Of a stretch of DNA of 64,000 nucleotides, positions 10,182 through 21,436 are shown piece after piece. A program made the translations under genes and the position numbers. Numbering within the stretch: position 1 is the first letter of the stretch; every line of letters begins with the position of its first letter. The notes beneath the pieces are model-generated. The model did no database searches. It was not told the origin of the DNA and worked only from the letters and a program-made list of their open reading frames with translations. The stretch comes from CAVQFO01 sp963711725 (GTDB lineage: Bacteria > Pseudomonadota > Gammaproteobacteria > Nitrococcales > Aquisalimonadaceae): the NCBI GenBank assembly GCA_963711725.1, contig CAVQFO010000023.1, positions 490,141 to 554,140 of the forward strand. Reading direction: 5' to 3'.

Positions 10182-11422
10182 TAGTGCGTCACCCTTTCCG
10201 GAACCGGCTTGGTCTTCTCGAGCCCAAAGTAGGTGTACACCCACAGGAACGCGAAGTAGAGGAAGTAAACGGTACCCAGCACCTGAGCGGCGGTCTTGTA
10301 GGCCGGTGTCGGCGGCTTGAGGCCCAGGTAGCCCAAACCAATGAAGCACGCCGCGAAAATCGCCAGGGCGATCTTGTAGGCGAAGCCGCGATAGCGAATG
10401 GAGTGCACACGCCCGCGGTCGATCCAGGGCAGCAGCCCCAGCAGCACGATCGCCGAACCCATGGCGACAACGCCCAGGAGCTTGTTCGGAACGGCGCGGA
10501 GAATGGCGTAGAACGGCGTGAAGTACCACACCGGCGCGATATGCGGCGGCGTCTTGAGGGCATCCGCGGGCTGGAAGTTCGGCGACTCCAGGAACAGACC
10601 GAAGCCCTCGGGCGCGAAGAAGATGATGGCGGTGAACACGATCAGGAAGACCACGACGCCCACCAGATCCTTCACCGTGTAGTAGGGGTGGAACGGGATG
10701 CCGTCGCGCGGGATGCCGTTCTCATCCTTGTTCTTCTTGATCTCAACGCCGTCGGGGTTGTTGGAACCAACCTCATGCAGCGCCAGGATATGGGCAACGA
10801 CCAAGCCGATGATCACCAGCGGCAGCGCCACCACGTGCAGCGCGAAGAACCGGTTCAGCGTAATGTCGGAGACGTTGAAGTCACCGCGAATCCAGGTCAC
10901 CAGCGCATCGCCCACATGGGGGATGGCGCCGAACAGGGAGGTGATCACCTGCGCGCCCCAGAAGGACATCTGACCCCAGGGCAGCAGGTAGCCCATGAAG
11001 GCCTCGGCCATCAGGGACAGGTAGATCAACATGCCGAAGATCCAGATCAACTCACGGGGCTTCTGGTAGGAGCCGTAGAGCAGGCCTCGGAACATGTGCA
11101 GGTAGACCACGATGAAGAAGGCCGAGGCGCCGGTGGTATGGATATACCGGATGAGCCAGCCCCAATGTACGTCTCGCATGATGTACTGTACGGAGGCGAA
11201 AGCCGTGTCCGCACCGGGCTTGTAGTTCATGGTCAGCCAGATGCCGGAAAGGATCTGAATCACCAGGACCAGCAGCGCAAGGGAGCCGAAGAAATACCAG
11301 AAGTTGAAGTTCTTCGGAGCGTAATACTTGGCCAGGTGGTCATCCCACAACTGGCTCAGCGGAAAGCGGGCGTCGAACCAGCCCAGCAGACCGCCTTGGA
11401 TCTTGTTCTTGCTCTCGCTCAT
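10181..11422 (-). CDS. petB: Ubiquinol-cytochrome c reductase, cytochrome b
   Basis: Membrane core of the bc1 complex, holding the two b haems and the quinol oxidation and reduction sites. The 413-residue protein shows the start WFDARFPLSQLWDDHLAKYYAPKN, the first histidine helix (IRYIHTTGASAFFIVVYLHMFRGL), the second (FFALHVVALPLVIIGLVVAHILALHE) and the quinol-site PEW-like region around the PFYAILRAVPNKLLGV segment. Eight membrane helices are expected and hydrophobic stretches fit this. Start and stop each share one base with its neighbours, giving a tight petA-petB-petC operon. Confidence 0.97.
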   Translation of the reverse strand: MSESKNKIQGGLLGWFDARFPLSQLWDDHLAKYYAPKNFNFWYFFGSLALLVLVIQILSGIWLTMNYKPGADTAFASVQYIMRDVHWGWLIRYIHTTGASAFFIVVYLHMFRGLLYGSYQKPRELIWIFGMLIYLSLMAEAFMGYLLPWGQMSFWGAQVITSLFGAIPHVGDALVTWIRGDFNVSDITLNRFFALHVVALPLVIIGLVVAHILALHEVGSNNPDGVEIKKNKDENGIPRDGIPFHPYYTVKDLVGVVVFLIVFTAIIFFAPEGFGLFLESPNFQPADALKTPPHIAPVWYFTPFYAILRAVPNKLLGVVAMGSAIVLLGLLPWIDRGRVHSIRYRGFAYKIALAIFAACFIGLGYLGLKPPTPAYKTAAQVLGTVYFLYFAFLWVYTYFGLEKTKPVPERVTH

Positions 11423-12018
11423 CAGGCCGCTCCTTTGTCTTCACCAACGACGATCACGTTGTCGCTGGCATAACGATAAGGTGGGACTTCCAGGTTCATC
11501 GGCGCGGGAACGCCCTGGTAGACTCGGCCCGACAAGTCGTACTTGGAGCCGTGACAGGGGCAGAAGAATCCACCGAACCACGGCACGCCCATTTCCTCAT
11601 CGTCGGGATAGGGTTTGTAGAGCGGCACACAGCCGAGATGGGTGCAGATGGCCACTACCACCAGATACTCCGGCTTGATGGCGCGCGGAATATTGCGACA
11701 GTAGGGAGGCGTCTGCGACGCCACTTTCGACAAGGGGTCGCGCAAGGTGTCGTTCAGGGAGGGCAGCTTTTCCAGCACCTCTTTCTGACGACGCACCACC
11801 CACACCGGTTTGCCGCGCCACTGAGTGGTCACGCGCTGACCGAATTCCAGCTTGCTCACGTCTGCCTCGACCGGTGCACCGGCGGCTTGAGCCCGGGCGC
11901 TCGGCTTCCAATAGGCGAGGAACGGAACCGCCGTAAACGCCGCACCGACCCCACCGACCACGGTTGCAGCCGTAGTCAGAAAACGGCGTCTGCCCTTATC
12001 CGCGCCATCCTGGTTCAT
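11422..12018 (-). CDS. petA: Ubiquinol-cytochrome c reductase, Rieske iron-sulfur subunit
   Basis: Carries the 2Fe-2S cluster that takes the first electron from ubiquinol. The chosen ATG, preceded by AGGGGG, gives a 198-residue protein with a twin-arginine-type signal/anchor (Arg10-Arg12 then a hydrophobic helix to about residue 36). Cluster ligands are Cys125, His127, Cys153 and His156, with the disulfide cysteines Cys130 and Cys155, in CTHLGC and CPCHGS. A longer in-frame reading begins at 12159 but adds only unrelated sequence. Confidence 0.97.
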   Translation of the reverse strand: MNQDGADKGRRRFLTTAATVVGGVGAAFTAVPFLAYWKPSARAQAAGAPVEADVSKLEFGQRVTTQWRGKPVWVVRRQKEVLEKLPSLNDTLRDPLSKVASQTPPYCRNIPRAIKPEYLVVVAICTHLGCVPLYKPYPDDEEMGVPWFGGFFCPCHGSKYDLSGRVYQGVPAPMNLEVPPYRYASDNVIVVGEDKGAA

Positions 12019-12206
12019 CCAACGACCCCCTAGGTTGGGTTTTAGATTCAATTCTTGGAAATGAGAGTTCCGGCCCGACTCGATCGCTGCGGGAAGTATT
12101 AGGGACCTACCCAGGCCGACACGGCGCATTAGGATCTTACATCCCACCGGAGAGGTCAAGCGAAGCGCCGAAAAGCCTTGCGGCGCGCAGGCTTACGAAG
12201 AGCGCA

Positions 12207-12998
12207 TCAGGCAGGGCTGTCCACGTCGACGAATTCGTGGCGGATTCCGAAGCGCTCGGCCAAGTGCTCGCCCAGTTCCTGCACGCCGTAGCGCTCGGTG
12301 GCGTGATGGCCGGCGGCGAAGTACTCGATGCCCCGTTCCCGGGCCACATGCACCGTGGGCTCGGAGATCTCGCCGGAGAGGTAGGCATCCACGCCCAGGT
12401 TGGCGGCGGCATCGATGAAGCCCTGCGCCGCGCCGGTACACCAGGCTATGGTTTCAACCCGCTCCCGGCCCGCAGCCACATGGACCGGTCCCCGTCCCAG
12501 GACACGCTCCAGGTGCCGGGCAAACCCTGCGGGAGCCATCGGTTGCACCAGCCGGCCATGCCAACCCAGATCGACGGGCGTGCCGGTCGCAAACCGCCCC
12601 AACGGTTCGATGCCCAGCACCCGGGCCAGCGCCGCATTATTGCCCAGGGTTTCATGGGCATCCAGCGGCAGGTGATAGGCAAGCAGACTGATGCCGCCGC
12701 CGAGCAACGTCGACAAGCGTCGGGCCTTCATACCGGTAACCCGCGCATCCTCGCCTTTCCAGAAATAGCCGTGGTGGACCAAAACCAGATCAGCGTCTCG
12801 ATCCACCGCCGCGTCCACCAGCGCCTGGCATGCCGTAACGCCGGACACCACGCGCTCGACGCGGTCCCGGCCCTCCACCTGCAAGCCGTTGGGGCAGTAG
12901 TCCTGAAAACGCTGTGTTTCCAGCAGTTGATCGCAGTAGCCGACCAGATCACGCAATTCCGCCACGTTTTCCCCTCTCTTTTCCGGCTCGTCCGACAT
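12207..12998 (-). CDS. NIF3/YbgI-family dinuclear metal protein
   Basis: A 263-residue member of the NIF3 (GTP cyclohydrolase I type 2 homologue) family; toroidal hexamers with a two-metal centre, function unresolved. Metal-binding signatures are present: LVLVHHGYFWKG near the N-terminal third, YHLPLDAHETLGNN, and near the end FAAGHHATERYGVQ. Several ATG/GTG codons lie upstream, but the protein homology begins at MSDEPEKRG. It is divergent from the DegS-like gene, as in many gammaproteobacteria. Confidence 0.92.
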   Translation of the reverse strand: MSDEPEKRGENVAELRDLVGYCDQLLETQRFQDYCPNGLQVEGRDRVERVVSGVTACQALVDAAVDRDADLVLVHHGYFWKGEDARVTGMKARRLSTLLGGGISLLAYHLPLDAHETLGNNAALARVLGIEPLGRFATGTPVDLGWHGRLVQPMAPAGFARHLERVLGRGPVHVAAGRERVETIAWCTGAAQGFIDAAANLGVDAYLSGEISEPTVHVARERGIEYFAAGHHATERYGVQELGEHLAERFGIRHEFVDVDSPA

Positions 12999-13180
12999 GC
13001 TCTGTCCATGGTACCCTAGCGCCCGGCCGCCAGGGAGATGCGGGCCGGTTCCGTGGCCTGAAAGGACCGCCTCGATATCATTATCGGGTGCCGTCCAGGC
13101 CAAAAAGTGCGGCGAATTCCAGCCCAGCCGCCGGCGCATCGCACTACGGATTGTTCGCTAGCCTCGAGGATCGACCCCGG

Positions 13181-14341
13181 ATGAAAATGCGCAGATTGAT
13201 TCGCTTTGTCGCCACCTACGCGGTGATCGGGATCGCCGCAGCCGTCGGCATCGCCTATTTTTTTCCCGGCGCCTTCCGGGATCAGCGCCCGGTGGTTGAG
13301 CTCCACGAGAACACGGCGAATTCAACCACCGTGGCCGGCCCTGCATCCTACGCCGGAGCGGTCAAGGTCGCTGCTCCCTCCGTGGTGAACGTCTACACCC
13401 TGAAGAAAATTGAACAGCGCCGCAACCCTCTGTTCGACGACCCGTTTTTCCGCCGGTTCTTCGGAGAGCGCGGACAGAACAGACCCCGGGAGCGCACCGA
13501 AACCAGCCTGGGTTCCGGCGTGATCGTCAGTGACGACGGCTATGTATTGACCAATAACCACGTAGTCGACGGCGCCGACGAAATTCAGGTCCTGCTCCAG
13601 GACGGACGCTCGGCCGAGGCCACCGTTGTGGGCACCGATCCCGACACGGATATCGCCGTGCTCAAGGTTCAACTCTCCGAGCTCCCAACCATCACCATCG
13701 GCGATTCCGATGGGCTCCAGGTCGGCGACGTGGTGCTCGCCATCGGCAATCCATTCGGCGTGGGCCAGACCGTCACCCAGGGCATCGTCAGCGCCACCGG
13801 CCGGTCCCATCTGGGGTTGAACACCTTCGAGAATTTCATTCAGACCGACGCCGCCATCAACCCCGGCAATTCCGGCGGCGCGTTGATCGATACCCGGGGA
13901 CAACTGATCGGTATCAACACGGCCATTTACAGCCGGTCCGGCGGATCGCTGGGGATCGGCTTCGCCATTCCGGCACGGCTGGCGCGCACCGTCATGCAAA
14001 GCCTGATCGAGAACGGGCGGGTCATCCGCGGCTGGATTGGCGTGGAAGTCCAGGGACTTACACCGGAACTGGCAAAATCCTTCGGCCTGGACGAGCCCAA
14101 GGGCGTCGTGGTCACCGGCGTACTCCAGGGCGGGCCCGCCGGCCAGGCCGGCCTGCGTCCGGGGGATGTCATTCAGGAAATCGACGGTAAACCCGTTACC
14201 GGCGTAAAGGACCTGCTCTACCTGATCACGGAACGCAAACCTGGCTCCACTCTGGATGTCCGGGGCGCGCGCATGGGCAAGGCTGAAGACTGGAACGTGA
14301 AAGTCCAGGAGCGCCCCCGGCAGTCAAACCGGGAGAGTTGA
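13181..14341 (+). CDS. Periplasmic serine protease, DegS/AlgW type
   Basis: Membrane-anchored trypsin-like protease that senses unfolded outer-membrane proteins and starts cleavage of the anti-sigma factor RseA/MucA. Residues 8-28 form the membrane anchor, not a cleaved signal. The catalytic triad is His127 (TNNHVVDGAD), Asp157 (DPDTDIAVLK) and Ser231 (NPGNSGGAL). A single PDZ domain follows at about 275-375 (GVVVTGVLQGGPAGQAGLRPGDVI), which separates DegS/AlgW from two-PDZ DegP. ATG at 13181 has a GAGGA ten bases upstream. At 386 residues it is of normal length. Confidence 0.94.
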   Translation: MKMRRLIRFVATYAVIGIAAAVGIAYFFPGAFRDQRPVVELHENTANSTTVAGPASYAGAVKVAAPSVVNVYTLKKIEQRRNPLFDDPFFRRFFGERGQNRPRERTETSLGSGVIVSDDGYVLTNNHVVDGADEIQVLLQDGRSAEATVVGTDPDTDIAVLKVQLSELPTITIGDSDGLQVGDVVLAIGNPFGVGQTVTQGIVSATGRSHLGLNTFENFIQTDAAINPGNSGGALIDTRGQLIGINTAIYSRSGGSLGIGFAIPARLARTVMQSLIENGRVIRGWIGVEVQGLTPELAKSFGLDEPKGVVVTGVLQGGPAGQAGLRPGDVIQEIDGKPVTGVKDLLYLITERKPGSTLDVRGARMGKAEDWNVKVQERPRQSNRES

Positions 14342-14376
14342 CGCCGGCCGCACGCGGAATACCGCGTCAACACCGT

Positions 14377-14466
14377 GTGGGAGCGGTCGTGCCGGCCGCG
14401 AATGGACGCCGCGCCGCCCCCCCCCTAGCGCTCCAAGCCGTTCGTGGCCGGCACGACCGCTCCTAC
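14377..14466. repeat. REP pair (BIME-like), type A, between degS and hisD
   Basis: Two 26-base REP copies face outward: 14377-14402 on the plus strand (head GTGG, a variant of GTAG, then GAGCGGTCGTGCCGG) and 14441-14466 on the minus strand with the GTAG head. Each folds as a GC-rich hairpin and the pair folds into one larger foldback. The minus-strand copy supplies the hisD stop codon (TAG of GTAG, 14465-14463). Confidence 0.85.
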
Positions 14467-15782
14467 TGCTGGCCTTTGTCCCAGGCGTCGACCCGGCATG
14501 CGGCGGAGCGTGCGTGGGCGGTCAGGCCCTCGGCCTCGGCGAGAATGGACGCCACTCGTCCGAGGTCGGCCGCGCCCTGCTCCGAGCATTGAATCAGGCT
14601 GCTGCGCTTCTGGAAATCGTAGACGCCCAACGGCGAAGCGAAACGCGCGGTGCGGGAGGTCGGCAGGACGTGATTCGGCCCCGCGCAGTAGTCACCCACC
14701 GCCTCGGCGGTATTACGGCCCAGAAACAGGGCGCCGGCGTGACGAATCCTGCGCGCCATGCGCTCCGGTTGCGCCACGGACAATTCCAGGTGCTCCGGGG
14801 CCACGTAATTGGCCACATCTTCGGCTTCCACCAGGTCGCGCACGCAGATCAAGGCACCGCGGCGGCCCAGCGATTCGCGAATGATCTCGGAGCGCTCCAT
14901 CTGCGGCAGAAGCCGCTCCATGGCCGCCTGCACCTGATCCAGGTACAGCGGCTCCGGGCAGACCAGCAGCGCACGAGCGTCCTCATCGTGCTCCGCCTGG
15001 GAAAACAGGTCGTAGGCTATCCAGTCCGGTTCGGTCTGGCCGTCGCAGATGATCAGGATCTCGGAAGGCCCGGCCACCATGTCGATGCCCACCCGGCCGA
15101 ACACCCGGCGCTTGGCGGCAGCCACGTAGGCGTTACCGGGCCCGACGATCTTGTCCACGGCGGGGATGGTATCGGTGCCGTAGGCCAGCGCCGCCACGGC
15201 CTGGGCGCCGCCGACGGTGAAGATCCGATCCACCTCCGCCAGCTCCGCCGCCGCCAGCACCATGGGATCGAGCTCCCCATCCGGAGCGGGCACCACCATG
15301 ATGACCTCCGGCACGCCGGCAACCTTGGCGGGGATGGCATTCATCAGAACCGACGAAGGGTACGCGGCCTTGCCCCCGGGCACATAGATCCCGACACGGT
15401 CCAGCGGTGAAACCTTCTGGCCAAGGACCGTACCGTCGTCCTCGGTGTAGGACCAGGACTCCAGGCGCTGGTGCTCGGCGTGCTTGCGAACGCGGGCGGC
15501 GGCCTCCTTCAGCGCTGCCAGCCGCTGCTCGGGCAGCGCGGCCAGCGCGTCCCGCCTGCGTTGGGGCGAAACCTCAAGCTCCGCAACGGACTTAGCCTTG
15601 AGGCGATCGAATTTCTTCGTGAACTCCAGTACCGCGGCATCGCCGCGACGGCGGACGGCGGACAGGATCTCCGTTACCGCGGTCTCGACACGGGACTCGG
15701 AGCCCTCCTCCCAGGAAACCAGCCGCTCCAGGCTGTCCCAGAAGTCCGGCTGCGTGGTACTCAATCGCGCGATTTCCAACAT
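14463..15782 (-). CDS. hisD: Histidinol dehydrogenase
   Basis: Zinc enzyme that oxidises L-histidinol to histidine in two NAD-dependent steps, the end of histidine synthesis. The family signatures are plain: [77 protein letters not shown], then EHLELSV and [16 protein letters not shown]. The ATG at 15782 is preceded by GGGGAA; a TTG at 15788 overlapping the hisG stop is the alternative. The 439-residue product is full length. Its stop codon lies inside a REP repeat. Confidence 0.97.
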   Translation of the reverse strand: MLEIARLSTTQPDFWDSLERLVSWEEGSESRVETAVTEILSAVRRRGDAAVLEFTKKFDRLKAKSVAELEVSPQRRRDALAALPEQRLAALKEAAARVRKHAEHQRLESWSYTEDDGTVLGQKVSPLDRVGIYVPGGKAAYPSSVLMNAIPAKVAGVPEVIMVVPAPDGELDPMVLAAAELAEVDRIFTVGGAQAVAALAYGTDTIPAVDKIVGPGNAYVAAAKRRVFGRVGIDMVAGPSEILIICDGQTEPDWIAYDLFSQAEHDEDARALLVCPEPLYLDQVQAAMERLLPQMERSEIIRESLGRRGALICVRDLVEAEDVANYVAPEHLELSVAQPERMARRIRHAGALFLGRNTAEAVGDYCAGPNHVLPTSRTARFASPLGVYDFQKRSSLIQCSEQGAADLGRVASILAEAEGLTAHARSAACRVDAWDKGQQ

Positions 15783-15784
15783 GT

Positions 15785-16432
15785 TCAATTCCCCGTTGAG
15801 CGAGCCGCCACGACCTGCGCAAGATCATCGACAAAGCCCTGGACCCGCCGGTGCTTCATCTTCATGGAGGCCTTGTTCACGATCAACCGGGAACTGATGT
15901 CGGCGATGTGCTCCAGCGGCTCGAGACCGTTCGCGCGCAGCGTGTTGCCCGTATCCACCAGATCCACGATCAGATCCGACAAGCCCGCCAACGGGGCAAG
16001 CTCCATGGAGCCGTAGAGCTTGATGGTCTCCACTTGGCGCCCGCGCTCGGCGTAGTAGCGCCGGGCGATATTGACGAACTTGGTGGCCACACGCACCGGG
16101 CCCCGCCCCTTATTCGCACCGGGCTTGCCGGCCACCATCAACCGACAGCGGGCGATGCGCAGGTCCAGGGGTTCATACAGACCGTCGCCGCCGTGTTCCA
16201 TCAGTACGTCCTTGCCCGCCACGCCCAGATCGGCTGCGCCGTACTGCACATAGGTCGGCACATCCGTAGCGCGCAGGATCACGATTTTCACATCCGGCTG
16301 GGTGGTATCCAGCAACAGCTTGCGGCTGCGCTCGGGATCGTCCGTCGGCTCAAGCCCCACCTCCGCCAGCAGCGGCAGGGTGCGCTCCAAGATGCGCCCC
16401 TTGGAAAGGGCGATGGTCAGTGTTTCAGCCAT
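15785..16432 (-). CDS. hisG: ATP phosphoribosyltransferase, short form
   Basis: Catalyses the first step of histidine synthesis, joining ATP and PRPP. At 215 residues this is the short HisG class, which lacks the C-terminal regulatory domain and is generally paired with HisZ; no hisZ is in this window. Motifs: [18 protein letters not shown] at the N-terminus, [36 protein letters not shown] and the PRPP loop region [21 protein letters not shown] at 16432 gives the expected [13 protein letters not shown] start. It lies between murA and hisD on one transcript. Confidence 0.96.
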   Translation of the reverse strand: MAETLTIALSKGRILERTLPLLAEVGLEPTDDPERSRKLLLDTTQPDVKIVILRATDVPTYVQYGAADLGVAGKDVLMEHGGDGLYEPLDLRIARCRLMVAGKPGANKGRGPVRVATKFVNIARRYYAERGRQVETIKLYGSMELAPLAGLSDLIVDLVDTGNTLRANGLEPLEHIADISSRLIVNKASMKMKHRRVQGFVDDLAQVVAARSTGN

Positions 16433-16458
16433 TCGTTCAACCTGTTGGGCCGGTCGGA

Positions 16459-17966
<1,508 letters not shown>

Positions 17967-18051
17967 AACATCTCAACCAGCGAATACACGGATGGAATTT
18001 GACGCCGCGCCGATTATAGCGGGCCCGGCCGATGTCGGCAGGACACTAGCG

Positions 18052-18372
18052 CTACCGCTCGGCGGACGGCGTTCGGAAAAACGGGAGGACGTTGTCCAGG
18101 CCGCTGACCCGGGCAATGGCCAGCATCTGATCGGGGATATTCTCGAAGCGGATCTCCTGCTGCCCGCCACGCGCCCGCCGGGTCCACTCGATCAGCAGAG
18201 CCAGGCCGGCGCTGTCGGACTTTGTGACCCCGGACAAATCGATATTCAACTGCGGCGAGCTGTCGAACAGCTCCCGCCCCTGGCGCCAGACGCCGGAGAC
18301 GGTGGCCACATCCAGGTCGCCCACCAGCCGAAACTGCCCTTCCAGATTGCCCGCGCGAAGTTCGGCGTCCAT
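18052..18372 (-). CDS. mlaB: MlaB, STAS-domain subunit of the Mla phospholipid transporter
   Basis: A 106-residue STAS protein that binds MlaF and stabilises the inner-membrane MlaFEDB complex. The sequence has the STAS pattern FRLVGDLDVATVSGVW and LNIDLSGVTKSDSAGLALLIEWTRRA, where the Ser-Asp-Ser-Ala loop is typical. No membrane segment is present, as expected. It lies 10 bases after mlaC; downstream a short non-coding gap precedes ibaG. Confidence 0.92.
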   Translation of the reverse strand: MDAELRAGNLEGQFRLVGDLDVATVSGVWRQGRELFDSSPQLNIDLSGVTKSDSAGLALLIEWTRRARGGQQEIRFENIPDQMLAIARVSGLDNVLPFFRTPSAER

Positions 18373-18381
18373 GATCGGCGG

Positions 18382-18990
18382 TCAGCCCTGCCTCGCGTCG
18401 GCCTGCTTGTTCTTCTCGCCAAGCTGTTTGATCAGCGCGTCCAGGCCATTGCGGGAAATCTGATCGCCCCACGAGGTGCGATAGTTTTGCACCAGGCTCA
18501 CGCCCTCGATCACCACGTCGTACACCATCCAGGTGTCGTCGCCCTTGTGCATGCGATACGTGATGGGCACCGACGGCCCATCCTTCTGCGCAACATGGGT
18601 CGGCACTGCCACCCGGCCCTTGGACTGATCGCCTTGCAGGGGATCGTATTGGACCGCCTGACCGTTATACGAGGTCAGCGGCTTGGCGTAGGTACGAACC
18701 AGCAGCGTGGTGAATTCCTTGGTGAACTGCTTGCGCTGTTCCTCCGAAGCGCTCCGCCAATAACGGCCGAGCACGAACCGCGCCATCAATTCGCTGTCGA
18801 CGTGGGGCAGCACGATCTTTCGAACCAGCTTCTCGACCTCTTGAACGCTGTCCTGATGCCCCTCCATGGCCTTGAGCAGCTGATCGGTGGTCTGCTTCAC
18901 CACCTCCTGGGGCCCGGCGCCGGCCCGCACCACTCCTGAGGCGGCCAACGCCAGGAGCAGCGGTACGAATAGGGTCATTAGCTTGCGCAT
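18382..18990 (-). CDS. mlaC: MlaC, periplasmic phospholipid-binding protein
   Basis: Soluble shuttle carrying phospholipids between the outer-membrane MlaA complex and inner-membrane MlaFEDB. It has a cleavable signal peptide (about residues 1-23, ending VVRA) and the Ttg2D/MlaC fold with VVKQTTDQLLKAMEG, LPHVDSELMARFVLGRYWR, QFTKEFTTLLVRTYA and a late WMVYDVVIEGVSLVQNYR. The length of 202 residues is typical. It is 18 bases downstream of mlaD. Confidence 0.95.
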   Translation of the reverse strand: MRKLMTLFVPLLLALAASGVVRAGAGPQEVVKQTTDQLLKAMEGHQDSVQEVEKLVRKIVLPHVDSELMARFVLGRYWRSASEEQRKQFTKEFTTLLVRTYAKPLTSYNGQAVQYDPLQGDQSKGRVAVPTHVAQKDGPSVPITYRMHKGDDTWMVYDVVIEGVSLVQNYRTSWGDQISRNGLDALIKQLGEKNKQADARQG

Positions 18991-19008
18991 GCTCGTTCTC
19001 CTTCCGGC

Positions 19009-19473
19009 TCAGCTTCCCGAGGCCTTGTTAAACAGGAACTTGCTGATCAGGTGCTCCAGTATGACGGCCGACTGGGTGAGCTGGATAGTGTCTCCCTGCT
19101 TTAGACTATCCGGCGCACCACCGGGTTCAAGGCCCACGTATTTCTCACCCAACAGGCCCGAGGTGAGGATGCTGGCGCTGGTATCCGTGGGGATATCGTT
19201 GAAGCGGGACTCGATGGTCATGGTCACCTCGGCCTGGAAGGTCTTCTTGTTCAGCGTAATCGCCTTCACGCGGCCGATCTGCACACCGCCCATGGACACC
19301 GGGGCACTGACCCGCAGGCCGCCGACGTTCTGGAAATTGGCGGTGACCTCGTAACCTTTCACCTGTTGGAATACGGCAATGTTGCTGACCTTCATGGCCA
19401 GACCGAACAAAGCCGCCAGCCCCAGGATGACGAAGACCCCCACCCAGATTTCGACGATTCGTTGATTCCGCAT
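19009..19473 (-). CDS. mlaD: MlaD, MCE-domain subunit of the Mla transporter
   Basis: Inner-membrane protein whose MCE domains form a hexameric ring on the periplasmic face of MlaFE and conduct lipid. One N-terminal membrane helix (residues about 8-26, EIWVGVFVILGLAALFGLAM), then a single MCE domain with YEVTANFQNVGGLRVSAPVSMGGVQIGRV and LTSGLLGEKYVGLEPG, and a hydrophobic C-terminal tail. The 154-residue length suits the single-domain form. Confidence 0.95.
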   Translation of the reverse strand: MRNQRIVEIWVGVFVILGLAALFGLAMKVSNIAVFQQVKGYEVTANFQNVGGLRVSAPVSMGGVQIGRVKAITLNKKTFQAEVTMTIESRFNDIPTDTSASILTSGLLGEKYVGLEPGGAPDSLKQGDTIQLTQSAVILEHLISKFLFNKASGS

Positions 19474-19523
19474 GTCCGCTCCGTTCCCTTGAGGCTAGTC
19501 AGCCCTCGTGCTTCGCCGCTCGC

Positions 19524-20304
19524 TCACCCGCCGAACATGAGCGCGGTGAGGATGAAATCCAGCGCCAGCACCGCCAGCGACGTGTTGACCACGGTCCGCG
19601 TGGTGGCCCGACCGACCCCTTCCGAGGTGGGCATGGTGTCGTATCCCTCGAACACCGCGATCAGAGTCGCAACCACGCCGAAAACCAGGCTCTTGATGAT
19701 GCCATTGCACACGTCTTCGTAGAAACTCACCTTTGGCCTGCATCTGTGACCAGAAGGCCCCGGTATCGATGCCCAGCAATTTCACCCCGATCAGATACCC
19801 TCCGGCCACGCCGAGAAAGCTGAAGATCGCGGCCAGCACGGGCATGGAGAAGACCCCGGCGACGAAGCGCGGCGCGATGACGCGCTTGATGGGGTCCACC
19901 GCCATCATTTCCATGCTCGAAAGCTGCTCGGTGGCTTTCATCAGACCGATCTCGGCCGCCAGCGCCGAACCCGCCCGGCCAGCGTAGAGCAGCGCGGTCA
20001 CCACCGGCCCCAGCTCGCGCACCAGCGACAGGGCCACGAGCACGCCCAGCGACTGCTCGGCGCCGAAATCCACCAGCGTGTTGTACCCCTGCAGGGCCAG
20101 CACCATGCCCACGAACAGGCCGGAGACCATGATGATCACCAGCGACAGCACGCCCACCGAATAGATCTGGGCGATGACCAGGCGCGGCCGGAGCAGCACC
20201 GAAGGCACCGCCGCCAGCGTGCGGAAAAAGAACAGCAACAACCGCCCTACCCGGCCTAGCGCGCCGAGGGTGGATGCTCCGAGCATTTGCAGGGCGTTGA
20301 GCAT
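19524..20304 (-). CDS. mlaE: MlaE, permease of the Mla transporter (frameshifted)
   Basis: Membrane-spanning permease of the MlaFEDB lipid transporter. The first part carries [38 protein letters not shown] and [19 protein letters not shown], all diagnostic. At about 19732-19734 the frame changes within an AAA run (minus strand): SQMQAK is followed, one frame over, by [18 protein letters not shown] and the family C-terminus ending ALMFGG. Removing one A gives 259 residues, the normal size, so the break is most likely a homopolymer error. It overlaps nothing and follows mlaF by nine bases. Confidence 0.93.
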
Positions 20305-20313
20305 CGCCGTTCC

Positions 20314-21135
20314 TCAGGAACCTAGCAGATCCGCGGCGTAGTCGGTCGCGGGATAATGAAAGGGTACAGGCCCGTCGGGCATGGCGTGCATGAACTGGTT
20401 CACCCACTCGGAACTGGAATCACGCAGCTCCTCGGGCGTCCCCGCCTCCACGACCTTGCCGTCCGACAACACATAGATGTAGTCGGAGATCGCGGCCGTC
20501 TCGTTGACGTCGTGGGAGACCACAACCGAGGTGAGATCCAGGGCATCGTTGAGCAGCCGGATCAACTGCACCAGCACGCCCATGGAAATGGGGTCCTGAC
20601 CGGCAAACGGCTCGTCGTACATGATCATCATCGGATCCAGCGCAATGGCCCGAGCCAGCGCCACTCGGCGCGCCATGCCGCCTGAAAGCTCGCTGGGCAT
20701 CATGTGCCGGGCGCCGCGCAGCCCCACTGCCTGCAGCTTCATGAGGACCAGATTGCGAATCAGCTCCTCGGGAAGATCGGTGTGCTCCCGCAGGGGAAAC
20801 GCGACGTTGTCGAAGACGTCCAGATCCGTGAACAGGGCACCACTCTGAAACAGCATTCCCATCCGGCGGCGCAGGCGGTACAGCGCGTCTGTCCCCAGGG
20901 TGTGGACGTCCACGCCGTCCACGAGAACCTGGCCGGCATCCGGGCGCAACTGCCCGCCGATCAAGCCCAACAGCGTGGTCTTGCCGGTCCCGCTCGGCCC
21001 CATGATGGCCGTTACCTGGCCCCGGCGGATGGTGATGTCCACGCCGTCGAAAATCTTGTGGTCGCCGCGGCTGAAATACAGATCGCGGACTTCGACCAGG
21101 GCCGCAGGCTCATTCTGTACCGGATCGGCTGCCAT
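20314..21135 (-). CDS. mlaF: MlaF, ATPase subunit of the Mla transporter
   Basis: Cytoplasmic ABC ATPase driving phospholipid movement by MlaFEDB. Walker A GPSGTGKTTLLGLIGG, signature LSGGMARRVALARAIALDP, Walker B MIMYDEPFAGQDP and the H-loop VVSHDVNETAAI are intact. The C-terminal extension past the ATPase (VNQFMHAMPDGPVPFHYPA) is characteristic of MlaF and contacts neighbouring subunits. It is the first gene of the operon, with a promoter at 21207-21235. Confidence 0.96.
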   Translation of the reverse strand: MAADPVQNEPAALVEVRDLYFSRGDHKIFDGVDITIRRGQVTAIMGPSGTGKTTLLGLIGGQLRPDAGQVLVDGVDVHTLGTDALYRLRRRMGMLFQSGALFTDLDVFDNVAFPLREHTDLPEELIRNLVLMKLQAVGLRGARHMMPSELSGGMARRVALARAIALDPMMIMYDEPFAGQDPISMGVLVQLIRLLNDALDLTSVVVSHDVNETAAISDYIYVLSDGKVVEAGTPEELRDSSSEWVNQFMHAMPDGPVPFHYPATDYAADLLGS

Positions 21136-21206
21136 TATCCTCGGCCAGACAGAGGTAGGCCGCCAATCCGGCGGCCGCTAGGAAGAAGCTGCGATTAAGC
21201 GGTGGA

Positions 21207-21235
21207 GTATCATTCAAGCCGAAAATCGAGTCAAA
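21207..21235 (-). promoter_or_regulatory. Sigma-70-like promoter of the mla operon
   Basis: On the minus strand a -35 TTGACT (21235-21230) and a -10 GATACT (21212-21207) are separated by 17 bases, about 72 bases upstream of mlaF. The leader between contains a GC hairpin (GCGGCCGCC/GGCGGCC). The rest of the 21136-21436 divergent gap toward the exchanger gene holds no gene and no second promoter I can defend. Confidence 0.6.
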
Positions 21236-21436
21236 TCGACGGCCTTTTGCATCCGGGCCGCGGCGCGGAGTTGGTGCCTCACCCCACAACCATTATCATG
21301 GCGCCCACCCAAGCGGCGGCGTTCACGCGCGATGGAGTCCGGAGAACCGGTGACACTGTTGAACCCACAACCACGGCTCTGCCACACCCTCCCCCGGAGG
21401 GAAGGCGGTCGCGCGTCAAGACCTCCCCGGCGCTGA

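Noticed and set aside
9438..10529. Longer 363-residue reading of petC reaching into petB
   Set aside because: The signal peptide and TAATG overlap fix the start at 10181; upstream residues are petB read out of frame.
10184..11473. 429-codon plus-strand frame opposite petB
   Set aside because: Antisense of an unmistakable cytochrome b; composition is charged and repetitive without homology.
12019..12206. Promoter for petABC at TTGACC...TAAGAT (minus strand)
   Set aside because: The -35 to -10 spacing is only 14 bases and other pairings give poor hexamers, so I did not list it.
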